A DNA stretch of 64,000 bases from Isoetes taiwanensis (taxonomy: Eukaryota; Streptophyta; Lycopodiopsida; Isoetales; Isoetaceae). The notes under the pieces were generated by a model. That model had not been told where the DNA came from and made no database searches. It was given only the letters and a program-made list of their open reading frames with translations. The DNA is taken from NCBI GenBank assembly GCA_021234155.1, contig JAJEKV010000001.1:25901189-25965188 (forward strand). Direction: 5' to 3'. Below, piece after piece: positions 34,693-44,686 of this stretch; positions within the stretch are counted from its first letter, which is position 1, and every line of letters starts with the position of its first letter. Position numbers and translations under genes: made by a program.

Positions 34693-35688
34693 TGGATTCA
34701 CTCTTTGCAGTTGTAACAAGTAAATTGTCTTTGCAATTACGCTATATTTCACTTACTTTGAATAATATGTACTGGATAGAGATGTACTCTGATCTACAGG
34801 GTTTAAGGTCGTGGTTTGTAAGAGTATTTGACTATCTTGAAGCTTTCATGCATTTGATGTTCTTGCTTATTTTAAGTCTATCGAGCTTGTAATCGATAAT
34901 TGAATTTTTAATATATTTGGAGAAAATATGGTTTTGCGTGTATACCATTTGCCAATATATGTCTTCTGCTAAGTAAAGATGGCCTTCGTAGATTTGATCG
35001 AGTTTAGATAAACTATTATTGTAGGATCTGGACAAATATGCTTCTATAGTTCTTTACGCAACAACTATACCAACGTATTGCTCATGCAATATCTAAAGAT
35101 CTCTATAGGAGCAAAGTAAAATGAGTTAATAAATACTAGAATAAACTTCTTTCTTTGTTATGTGGTACTTAAAAGATATATTTTAAAATTTAAAAGATCA
35201 TAGACGATTTGCAGTCTATAGGTATATTTAGAGCTCAGTGGAATCTTCAAACATTTTCCTGGTATCATACAACATAAGCAGATGTTTATAGTTGTTGATC
35301 TATCTTGCATTGGTGTACTTTGTTCTACGTTGTTAATTCAACATGTGGTAAAGTGCCTTCATATCATGCTCTCTTATCGATGGAGTTGTCTCTATATAGA
35401 TATTGCAATTTTAAAAATAGGTCATCTATGACACAAAAAGGAAAATGTCGAACGACTTAAATAAATGAATCTATTAGATAAACACATTGCACACAAATTT
35501 TGCATGTGAAAATGACACTTAGATATATGCTCGACATGCAAATTCTAGATTACTCATTGATCCAAAAATAAACCACACTCTTGCATCTGTCACATTCCAA
35601 CTCCCCATAACACATGCCAACATTGCACTTTACTTACATCTACTACTTTTACCAAAGCCAAAATCTCAAGTAGATAAAAAGCCACTAC
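34693..35688. other. About 1 kb without a recognised gene
   Basis: AT-rich. The open frames on either strand are under 90 codons and lack domain or splice support. Confidence 0.6.
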
Positions 35689-35855
35689 CATCATTTTCAG
35701 TTCATAATCGGCTAACCTATGTATTCCATCCCACCTATCCATTACATTCTTCCCATTACATTCTATCCTACCATCATTTTCAGTTCATAATCGGCTAACC
35801 TATGTATTCCATCCCACCTATCCATTACATTCTTCCCATTACATTCTATCCTAGC
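35689..35855. repeat. 82-bp unit tandemly duplicated
   Basis: CCATCATTTTCAGTTCATAA...CCATTACATTCTATCCTA occurs at 35689 and 35771 with essentially no differences. Confidence 0.85.
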
Positions 35856-36414
35856 TATTACATTCTACCAACATCTTTTCCATTCCACCTAGATATTTCA
35901 TTACGTCTACCCATTCTACGCGTCAATGACTAATGGCCGGCATCGCCGGGCATACGTTTCTAGTATAAATAATACATACAAGGAGTTTGTCGCGGCGGCC
36001 CGCCGCGTGCATTTGTTTTTTTTTTAGTTGTTTTATTGAGAAGTATGTTTGATGTCCAAGCACTGCCTAAGAGTATGAAGTTGTGGATTTTTTTGAGAAA
36101 CGATGCTCACAACTTAACAAACATCTCGAGTCTTAATAATTTAATTGGCATCTTTCATAAAATATTAAGATGGGATGCCATTGTCAATAGAATGTATTCT
36201 AAGATTTCAAGCTGAATACCTATAAATGCAAGCATACTTGCATAACAAATACATAATGGTCTAGCCTAGCTCAATAATTACCCAAATAATTTGGCTATGA
36301 AGGAACCACCTAAGGATAGTTACCTCATGATTGAAGACGAAAAACATTTTAAGCTTATCCTTTCCTTCCTATTATAAGGCAGATACATTTTTCTGCTCGC
36401 CTCTAATATCTTCC

Positions 36415-36725
36415 TTACAAATTAGGAGAGCATGACACGTTGCATTGAGGCATTTATGGCATTAATTTCAGATTTGAGGCATTTATGAGCATTTATGGCG
36501 GAGGAAGATATGAGCATTACCATAGAATGACACGTTGCATTCATCGCATTACATTTTTGTGTTCACACGTAATTTCTTCCTTAAAAATTAGGAGAGCATG
36601 ACACGTTGCATTGAGGCATTCATGGCATTAATTTCAGATTTGAGGCATTTATGAGCATTTATGGCGGAGGAAGATATGAGCATTACCATAGAATGACACG
36701 TTGCATTCATCGCATTTATGGTAGC
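36415..36725. repeat. ~172-bp duplication inside the hairpin-ended element
   Basis: AAATTAGGAGAGCATGACAC...GAGGCATTTATGAGCATTTATGG...CACGTTGCATTCATCGCATT occurs twice (starts about 36418 and 36590), nearly identical. Confidence 0.85.
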
Positions 36726-36729
36726 TTTG

Positions 36730-37105
36730 TGCACTTTGCATTTATTGCGGCCATTAATACACTTTGCATTTATTGTGGCCATTAATACGCTTTGAATTTA
36801 TTGCGAATTAAAGCACGACATGTGTGCACTTTGCATTTATTGTGGCCATTAATACCTTTTGCATTTATTGCGGCCATTAATACGCTTTGCATTTATTATG
36901 CCCATTAATAATGCGCTTTGCATTTATTGCGAATTATCAAAAGCACGACATGTGTGCACTTTGCATTTATTGCGGCTATTGATACCCTTTGCATTTATTG
37001 CGACCATTAATACGCTTTTACGGCCATTAATACTCTTTGCATTTATTGCGAATTATCAAAGCACGACATGTGTGCACTTTGCATTTATTGCGGCCATTGG
37101 CAAAC
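36730..37105. repeat. Array of TTTGCATTTATTGCGGCCATTAATAC-like words
   Basis: About a dozen degenerate copies of the words CTTTGCATTTATTG and GCGGCCATTAATAC alternate over 375 bp. GCACGACATGTGTGCACTTTG is inserted three times. The regular phrasing opens spurious plus-strand frames rich in FAF and CIYC. I do not treat those as genes. Confidence 0.75.
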
Positions 37106-37288
37106 TTGTTAGAAGATATCAATCCAAATATATATAGAATCTTAATGATATCCATTTTAGGATAATTATGGATATGAAATATATATCGAATGATATTAAT
37201 GATTACATGCGAGTTGTGATATAGGCACTTGGCATAAATATAGCCCTAGATTAGTCATGTGTGTCGATCATCCAACAAAACTCCATCT

Positions 37289-37296
37289 TATAAATA
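37289..37296 (+). promoter_or_regulatory. TATA box of the 71-aa gene
   Basis: A clean TATAAATA in a non-AT-only context (CATCTTATAAATAGAAGG). It places transcription start near 37320 and an untranslated first exon of about 60 nt. Confidence 0.65.
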
Positions 37297-37552
37297 GAAG
37301 GTCTTCTTATTGTCTCGACGCATTGAGAGCACTTGAAGTGCTATTGTGAGCACTTCTCTTCTGCTTCACTAATTGCATGCAAGGTAAATATTCTCCCACT
37401 TTGTTACATTGCTAAAGCTTGGATTGTTTAATATGAAACTAGCATTTTTCTTTCATCCTTAATCTTGGCGTAATGCGTATGTGGATTCTATCGTTGTGTG
37501 AAATTGTAGCGAACGTTTGAGTTGATTTGCAATTATATTTTGATTTGCAGAG

Positions 37553-37768
37553 ATGGCACAGATGAAAAAAGACTACATTATTGAGCTAAATCTAGATGAT
37601 TTTTATGGATGGTGGATGAGCGCCTTTGGTAACTCACCAGCCTTTGTGTCGAGAGATGCTGTATTGGAGTTCCTTTTGGATTTATTTCGTAATTTATATT
37701 ATTCGGAAAAATATCATTCTAGTGATGATGAGGCATCTTCACTTCTGCAAATTGATAATTCTACTTGA
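37553..37768 (+). CDS. Small 71-aa protein of unknown function with spliced 5' UTR
   Basis: I do not recognise it. The gene structure is convincing: TATA box at 37289, leader exon ending GCATGCAAG|GTAAAT at 37383, a 167-bp intron ending TGATTTGCAG at 37550, and ATG two bases into the next exon. The product starts MAQMKKDYIIELNLDDFYGW and has a hydrophobic-aromatic core (VLEFLLDLFRNLYY) and an acidic serine-rich tail (HSSDDEASS). It ends TGA at 37768. It is the only gene in the hairpin-ended element. Its layout (small acidic-tailed protein, close TATA box, central aromatic/hydrophobic segment) is reminiscent of the 80-aa ORFs at 47-48 kb, but I cannot align the two confidently. Confidence 0.6.
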   Translation: MAQMKKDYIIELNLDDFYGWWMSAFGNSPAFVSRDAVLEFLLDLFRNLYYSEKYHSSDDEASSLLQIDNST

Positions 37769-38033
37769 TGTTTGATGTCTGTGAACACATGAACCTTCAA
37801 TAACAAAAAGTATTGACCAATTTTTTAAAAGACTAAGCTAAATACTGTACTTTGTAATTTCTAAATTAGAGTTAGAATGTAAGATCTTACGAAGTTGCTT
37901 CACATCAATCTAGAATCACTTGGCCATTGCAGAAGAGAATGTTGGACGTTAACTGGAGTCCAACTGCACAGTTTTGAAAAAGAGAAATGTTCGCGGCGGC
38001 AAGGCCGCCGCGATAAATTTCTTGTATAATAAT

Positions 38034-39599
38034 GGAGGATTCTGTGATGCTCATGTATTTATTGCCATGGACCCTTAGTCCTATTGAATGTTATAGAACC
38101 AACGAAAATAGAAAATCAATAGTGGGACCACAACGGGCTATTTCCATTTCTTTCTTCTCTAGGAAACGACGGAAAGGCATGGACTTTTTTTAACTTTATT
38201 TGCATTCAGCATTCGAACTCTTTTTTTAACTTTATTTGCATTGAATTTGCATTCGAACTCTTCATCTCTTCATTAAGTTAGAAATATAAGAAAGATACCA
38301 ATCTTTAACATGTGGATCATGCCGGATGAATGCAACGGCATCCTTTCTCTCTAGCTATACGATTCGGCATGTGATAAATTCGTGGGAGCTCATTCACGAT
38401 AGAAGATATTGTCTAAAGCACAATGTTTTTCTAATAGATAGGAATGACCAAAACTCCGTTTTCAACTTCGTTTTCAATCCAATGACATTGAAACGACTAA
38501 ACTAATGTAGTATTGGCATTGCTGAGAATAATGTAGCAGATATTCACAGTAGTTCTGTGATGATAAGTCTATATTTACAGGGAGTTCATCTAGCTATAGA
38601 CCACCGATTTACACATGTTACCTTTTTGTAGATAGCACAGAGGTAAGATTCACGAAATTGCTACTAAACCATTCAAAGTGGTATGACAAATACCTATACC
38701 TTTAACAATTAAAAAATGTTTTCAATATGCTACCTTGTTTTTTATTTTATGCCTCAAAATTTATTTGAAAATACTGAAAATTGTATCTTTTACTTAATAA
38801 ATCTTTTACTTAATAGATCCAAAAGAGAAATATTGTACTGCTAGTAATTGAATATTTACTGCACTGGAAGGAAAAATAAAGCTTTCTGCTGCTAGAACAA
38901 AATGCTTAATCTTAGGACCACCATGTCCACCATGCATGCTTTTCAAGTTCAATGCCGATAACTGATGTGTAGAATCACTGTATAAAAAGAAAATTACTGT
39001 AGAAATGGTCTCATTAAAAACACTGTAGCAAACTTAAATTGCGCAGTTCAAACCACTTAGCAAACTCGCTGTGCAATCCCTACTATAGGCTTTTATTCAT
39101 TTTCTGCCTCTATGATCTGGATTCTAGCTGCACAGTGCACAAAGTTAAGTCTACCTGATTTCTATCATGTATGTAAACCAACATTTGTACAGATTTTTTA
39201 GAGATAGAGTCTTTATATTCTTAAGCAACCCAACAACACTAGATGGCACTCTTAATAGCAGATAGCACAGAAGAAGCATCCGTAAATTTAAACAGTATTC
39301 TTGTTTTTAAGCAACAATTAGCATAAAAATACAGACCAGATAGTATCATAAGTTCTAGCACAAAGAGAATTCCTGTCTTGTAGACATACTATTTTTTGTA
39401 AATAATAGTCGCTTGTCATGGTTTCAAATTTGCAAACATCAACTGTTGCAACTATCTATTTCTGAATCAAGTATACTAGTTACCAAGGAGGAGTACTTAT
39501 ACTTGCCAGCCTACCAAAATTTCTTCTTCTTGAGATGTAAGTATAGCTTGAACATCTTACATGGCCACATATTTCTTCTTCTCCTTACGGTTTCTTCTA
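38034..39599. other. 1.5 kb without a recognised gene
   Basis: AT-rich. A short repeat of TTTTTTTAACTTTATTTGCATT occurs near 38190-38240. No ORF with support. Confidence 0.6.
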
Positions 39600-42375
39600 T
39601 CAAGTGATGATTGCCATATGGCCAATGCATTCTCATATGGAAAATTTGAGTCATCATACTTACAGGAATAGATACGAAGGCTAGTATCTAAGTTTGCTGT
39701 CAACCTGTTACACACCTTATTTTTTATAATCCCCAAGACACTGAATATTCGTTCATCGACATGTGTTCACAAAGCACTTGACTGTTGTCAAGAATTGTCC
39801 ACAGCTTTGTCATAATTCTTGGTTCCTTCGAATTGTGCCCACATAGTTGCGCCAAAACAAACAGATTGTTCCTTCAATTTCTTTTTATCCAAAAGACCAG
39901 TGATCTCTACCATGCCATTTTCAGGTGCTGATTTACAGAAATGAGCAGAAAGAAGCTTCAACCTTGCCTTAAAATTCTTCTGTAAAATTTTTACTTCTCC
40001 TCTAATGTTTTTAGCTCCCTATTCCTTCTCCAAAATCGTGGATGCACTATGGCGGTAGCTTCTAGAAGCTCGTCTCGTGGGAAGCGCTCTCTGATTTCCT
40101 TAGAAACTGCTGCAGCCACATCCTTCAGATCTTCCCTTACCTTTGTAATAATGCCTTCTAGATCAACCTTAGGAACCGGTGCCATCCTTGCAAGCCGTCC
40201 ATGAATTCTACGTTTTGGAGAATACATCTGCAATGTGAGACATAAACATGTAAGATATTTTCAATTCTAAATTCCACTAATAGACAACAAAAGATTTACC
40301 TGGACCAATCGTGAATGCACTTTCATGCAATTCCTTTTATTATCATATGTTAAAGGGCTCTTGAGACTGTCACCTTCGATATTAAGCAAGTTGTACCATG
40401 CCGAAAACTTAAGTCTATTATATGGTACATCTAATGCAGAAGAATATAAGCACTCTAAAGTTGTGCAACACAATTTTCTTGCTGTTGTATACTCAGAAAT
40501 ATACATTGTCTCCTGTGATGCCAATTTCACTAACATATTCATCTCATTTAACATGGGAAGTAAACCTGCAAATAACAACTAGTCGTCAAACTTTGAAACG
40601 AGACTAAGGAAATAGAGAGTGAATAAGACCGTAAAGTAATGACGAGCAGTAGGAATGAGCATAAAACATTCACCTCAGGCTGCACCTTATAATTACCAGC
40701 ATAACACAGTAACATACCAGCATCATTTTATCCCTTTAACCATCTTTATAATGAACTATACCCGCTTGTGGATTGACAGACAAGCAACTATTTCAGCTGC
40801 CACAAACTCGCATGCACTATGCAGCAATTTTCTTTAGATAAATGAGATGTATAAATGCAGGTAGAAAATTAAAATTTTGAACTTAGCATAAAGGCATTAC
40901 CAGCAAGCATAAATAGCGTCTCCAAATCCGTGAGGCGAACTAGTAATTCACTTGCCTTGTCTGTATCACCCTCATTCACTAACTTGTCCATCAAATCGAC
41001 AAGTGCAGGATATTCTTCAAAAAGGCGTATACCTGGATAATATAAAGATATCCAGCTTGTGTTTACAGTTTTCATAAGCTTCTTGCCTTTCGTTAAACCT
41101 TTAGACATATCTTGGAATTGTAAGTATCTGCCGCACATCATAAATGTATGTGTCAAATCCAAAACACTAAGAGTAAACACATCTCAACATATTACCTTTT
41201 TGGACTGCGGAAAAAGAAAATTGTTGCACAACTTACAAGCCCTTCAATGCTCTTAATGCATTTAAAGTTGTCCACAATTTTATATGCCAAATCCATTCGA
41301 TGAGCCATGCAGTGAATGGCCAATGCATAAGGGGCCAATGTGGTTTGGATCCCCTCAAGTGAAAGTCCTAGCTCAGTAACAAGATTCTCTTTTACTATCT
41401 CAAACAAACTTAAAGCTGTAGCATCTTTTAGCATCTTCTTAACTGCAACATAGTGTGATTGCCGCACATATCCATTTATACAATAAATAGTCATCGAAAC
41501 CTAAGAGGAAAGGTCTTTTGCACTTGCTTCGTCCAAAGATATTGCAAAAGACTCACATCTCTTTATGGTTTCTATCAGGTCATCTTTGATTACTCGATCT
41601 ATTGCTTTACCAAACTCCCAACCACTTAACCTTGTCCAATGCAATGAAGGCAAGTCTGGCGTACCAATTGCAACCAAAAATGCCTTCATAAATTCATAGT
41701 CCAACATAGGATGTCCCCTTCGCAACAAATGAAAGACTGTTTGCACTTGTAAAAGTTTGCTCCTCATTTATTTCTCCAATGACTTCCTGTGCAAGCTAGC
41801 AATTGAGTATTTCTCTTGTATTTTTTCAACCCAAATGTGCTTCTTATATGCCTCTTCATTTCTAGCATGCATGCAATCTACTGCTGCCTTCCATCTTATG
41901 ATGCTCTCTTCTCATATATCTTCCCCAAGTGCTTTTCAATTGTGTCCAATTTTGGCTGCATTGTATGAGGAGATCCCTTCTTCCATGAACAAATGGCACA
42001 ACACGACGCTAAGATTCTCAACCTGCCCCCTACTTCCTCCTCGTGCTTCTCTATACAAGGATATAATTCTGCCCAAGTGGGCTGAAAATCCCTTTCACCA
42101 GCAGCGTCCCATCCTTTCCTCCCATGCTTCCTCTTATTTTCTCCCTTATTCTTCGTGATACCTTGTTCTTCAATTTGCAGCGCCGTGGGCTCATCAACAT
42201 TTTCAGCTTCAATTTGAATGGGAGTTTCTCCATCAATATCAATTCGGATCTCATCTCTTGGAGATTCATAGTTCTCTTCCAATATTACATCACCCATGTT
42301 TGAATTGGAAGGCCTATTCTTAGAGCCATTGAAGTAAGCAAGGATGCCTCCTCTTGATGTATGCTCCTTATCCAT
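39600..42375 (-). pseudogene. hAT-superfamily transposase relic (DUF4371/KIAA1586-like)
   Basis: Ordered blocks on the minus strand. N-terminus MDKEHTSRGGILAYFNGSKN (42375), then FQPTWAELYPCIEK and CCAICSWKKGSPHT (42100-41950). SFAISLDEASAKD, the first catalytic-Asp region (41540-41510). APYALAIHCMAHRMDLAYKI (41335-41275), the conserved C-H-x2-H-like block. VNTSWISLYYPGIRLFEEYP (41060-41000). RFPRDELLEATAIVHPRFW (40110-40050). C-terminal dimerisation block DERIFSVLGIIKNKVCNRL then TANLDTSLRIY (39770-39670). Several in-frame stops and shifts separate the blocks, so it is inactive. It could once have mobilised hAT-like elements such as the one at 24.6 kb, but no shared terminal sequence was seen. 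Confidence 0.82.
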
Positions 42376-43166
42376 ATTACCCCCTACAAAACAAGAAAAA
42401 AAATATCAAAAGTATGGTTCACAATTTCACATTTCAATATAATGCATGATGATAGGCAGTTTATGACAACTTGCTTTAAATGTGTATAAAAAGAAATCCT
42501 TAAAACCATATTTTACTTATATTTAGATTTCAAATGCAAATGTTTTATACTCTTTATGCATAAGACAACTTGAATTCAAAGACAATGCTTATTGCTAATT
42601 AACTACAATGAAATAGAATGTACTTACTCTATAATCACAGCCTGGCTCCACCCTTCAAACGCTGAATATGCAAGACTGCTAGAGTAGCAAATATAATACT
42701 GGTCAACTACATACATCATACATGTATCAACTCTTTCCTTGTGGCTGATTATTACATGCAATTCTTGTTGCTTTTATATCTTAAGAATAGAATAGTTTTA
42801 TGCATTTTCATATTAAAGCCTTCCTGTATAGCATCAAGTATTTGCTCACGTGTGGAAGATACAAGCAACATGGAGTATGATTTGATGCTTCAGTACAAAA
42901 GAAAATGCAAGCACAACGCCAAGAAGTAAAAAATCATAAGATAAAGCAAAATTGGAGGTGTAGATAACTCCGATCTGATTATTATCTAAACTTTTATAAT
43001 TTGTTTTCATGTACATGAAAGGCCTACACCTCAATTGCTCTTCATGTATCTCAATTGCTCCTGTCACTTCTGCATCTCCTTCAGAAAGGCCTACCCATTT
43101 AGCAAGACACTATAAAATCAACGCATTTTCATTATTAGTATAATCAAACAAAGGCTTGCCTTGCTA
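42376..43166. other. No supported gene
   Basis: AT-rich. A plus-strand 62-codon and a minus-strand 73-codon frame overlap at 42846-42929 without domain support. Confidence 0.5.
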
Positions 43167-44232
43167 TTATGATTGCAATGCTTTGAATTTCTGAAGAACA
43201 TTTTGGGATGAAAACGTTTCTTTCTTAGGCTTCATATCACTTTTTAAACGAGACAAAAAGCTCAAGTGCTCACTAACGAAAAAAAACTGGTGATCAAAAG
43301 ATACGGCAATGGCGAATGTAGAGTCCTGTATTCTAAAGGGCATTGAAAATCTGGCGAACAGAGCCTCCGTCACGATTCGTAGGCTCTGCTAAACAAGCTC
43401 GGTGGCGGGAGGATCTTCCAAAATCTTGGCGAATTAAATTTTTTCGCTTTCTTTTTCATCATTATGCAATACTGCTTCCCCTACTTCACAGCCATTTGCC
43501 TGCTGCCTGAAACAATTAAGGGAACTGAGCATCCCCTTCATATCCTGCCATACATCAGAGTCTTCTAATGCCCAATGCCACAGCCACTGCATTTCTTTCT
43601 CAAATTCGGCCTCTAAATCTGTGCCTTGATTCTTGAGAAAATCCCTAAGACATGCGTAAAATTCTACTACATTTTTCTCAGGTTTCAAACTGATATGCTG
43701 GCTGTCTCTAATTACTGCCTCTATCTTCTGAAGCAGCTCTGGAGCGGTTTTCTCTTCCTGTGCTTGTGCTTTTTCTCTGATTGCTGCCACCAGGATTTTG
43801 ATTTTCTGGCATTCAGACTGGACTCTGTCATTCTGCTGCCGTTGCTAAGTCTTCTTCAAAGAACTGGTCGGGATGGACTTCTACCGTATTTTCTTCAAAC
43901 GGTGATTCTTCAACGGCAATGAGGTTTGCCGTTATTTCCTCTTGTCCTCTTCCAGACATTTCTGAAATTCCAAATCCGACCCCATCATACAATAACTCTG
44001 AAAAATCTGCTTTCTTTTCTGCAAAGGTCTTCTTATGATGGTCTTCTACGACATCCTCCTCAGGCCCAGTTGCTTCAACGGCCATGCAATCGTGCCGCTG
44101 ACGTGCTTCAATTTGTCTTGAAGTGACTGCTTCTGCCTTGGAAATTTCGTTTGACTTGGAAATATCTGCATCAATTTGCATTACGACTCCATTAGTCTTC
44201 TGCTCTGGGTCTTCTATCTGGACCCCATCAGT
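43167..44232 (-). pseudogene. Unrecognised acidic protein gene with a frame break
   Basis: Minus-strand frame 1 (to 43828) is acidic: SNEISKAEAVTSRQIEARQR, EEDVVEDHHKKTFAEKKADF, ending HPDQFFEEDLATAAE. After a +1 shift, frame 2 continues NDRVQSECQKIKILVAAIRE, then helical text TAPELLQKIEAVIRDSQHIS and VVEFYACLRDFLKNQ, LWHWALEDSDVWQDM, to a stop at 43434. A further open piece follows to 43167. Composition and length suggest a real former protein with coiled-coil character. I cannot name it. The shift sits within about 20 nt around 43835, so a single indel is enough to explain it. Confidence 0.4.
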
Positions 44233-44286
44233 GTGACGGTCCAGGGGAATATACGCCATAAATACGTATATTCCTGGATCCGTCAC
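44233..44286. repeat. Near-perfect inverted repeat, 22-24 bp arms, ~9-nt loop
   Basis: GTGACGG-TCCAGGGGAATATACG pairs with CGTATATTCCTGGAT-CCGTCAC around the loop CCATAAATA. The only differences are one inserted A and a GG bulge. It may be a fold-back element end or an operator-like site. It lies at the 5' edge of the unrecognised minus-strand gene and upstream of the plus-strand exon at 44647. Confidence 0.85.
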
Positions 44287-44389
44287 TATACAAGTCTAGC
44301 TTCATAGCCTTGTATACCATAGATTGTGGCACTAGGGGGCATGGCCAAGTTATTCTCATAACTTAGCCAACCATAGGTTTAGACCATTA

Positions 44390-44480
44390 TCCACGTGGCC
44401 TTAACCTATTGGGCACCCGCCACACAGGACTCACCCGATTGGTGCCACGTGGCATCCTAAGTGGACCTAACTTATATAGG
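44390..44480 (+). promoter_or_regulatory. Promoter-like region with two CACGTGG G-boxes and a TATA-like box
   Basis: CCACGTGG occurs at 44391-44398 and GCCACGTGGC at 44441-44450. TTATATAGG follows at about 44471. G-boxes next to a TATA box and a downstream ATG exon with a GT donor (44647-44686) make a plausible plant promoter. Confidence 0.5.
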
Positions 44481-44646
44481 CTGAAACCTAACCCTAGGCC
44501 TCTTTCCAGCCCTAGCACCCAGAGACTCACCTACTCGTTCGAAACCCCGTTTCGAACATCGTTTGTTGTGGCATAGGCTGGTGCAGCAGCCCCAGCAGGG
44601 TAGACTTGTTCTTGGAGTAGGAGCAGCATCTCGTGAGTCGAAGATC

Positions 44647-44686
44647 ATGGAGGCACACGGATCTGGAGGGAGAGCTTCAGGAGCAG
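44647..44686 (+). CDS. Candidate first coding exon of an unrecognised gene
   Basis: ATG GAG GCA CAC ... GCA G|GTATGT encodes MEAHGSGGRASGA and ends at a consensus donor in phase 1. Further coding-like text appears at about 44890-45000 (GKGKILTVQCAKDGIKKVQD then LVLPILALEMRALDPW), but the joining exon is not clear. The Gly/Ser-rich, phase-1 mini-exon resembles the first exon of the gene at 53705. Confidence 0.35.

Larger units (their letters stand above)
35974..38027. mobile_element. ~2.05-kb element with inverted GC-hairpin ends and one small gene
   Basis: The left end reads ATACAAGGAGTTTGTCGCGG (from 35976) and continues as a GC hairpin (CGCGGCG-GCC-CGCCGCG). The reverse complement of the right end reads ATACAAGAAATTTATCGCGG (from 38027) and continues as a perfect 10-bp-arm hairpin (TCGCGGCGGC-AAG-GCCGCCGCGA, 37991-38013). 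AATAAT lies outside both ends (35968-35973 and 38028-38033), a possible 6-bp target duplication. The interior has repeat arrays and a 71-aa gene. No transposase, so non-autonomous. The class is unknown. Confidence 0.65.

Noticed and set aside
35990-36010. Helitron 3' hairpin
   Set aside because: A Helitron end needs a CTRR terminus just after the hairpin and insertion between A and T. Neither is seen, and the opposite end carries the same motif in inverted orientation.
36859-37137. 92-codon frame with repeated CIY/FAF text
   Set aside because: Produced by the TTTGCATTTATTG repeat array. The periodic amino-acid pattern follows the DNA repeat.
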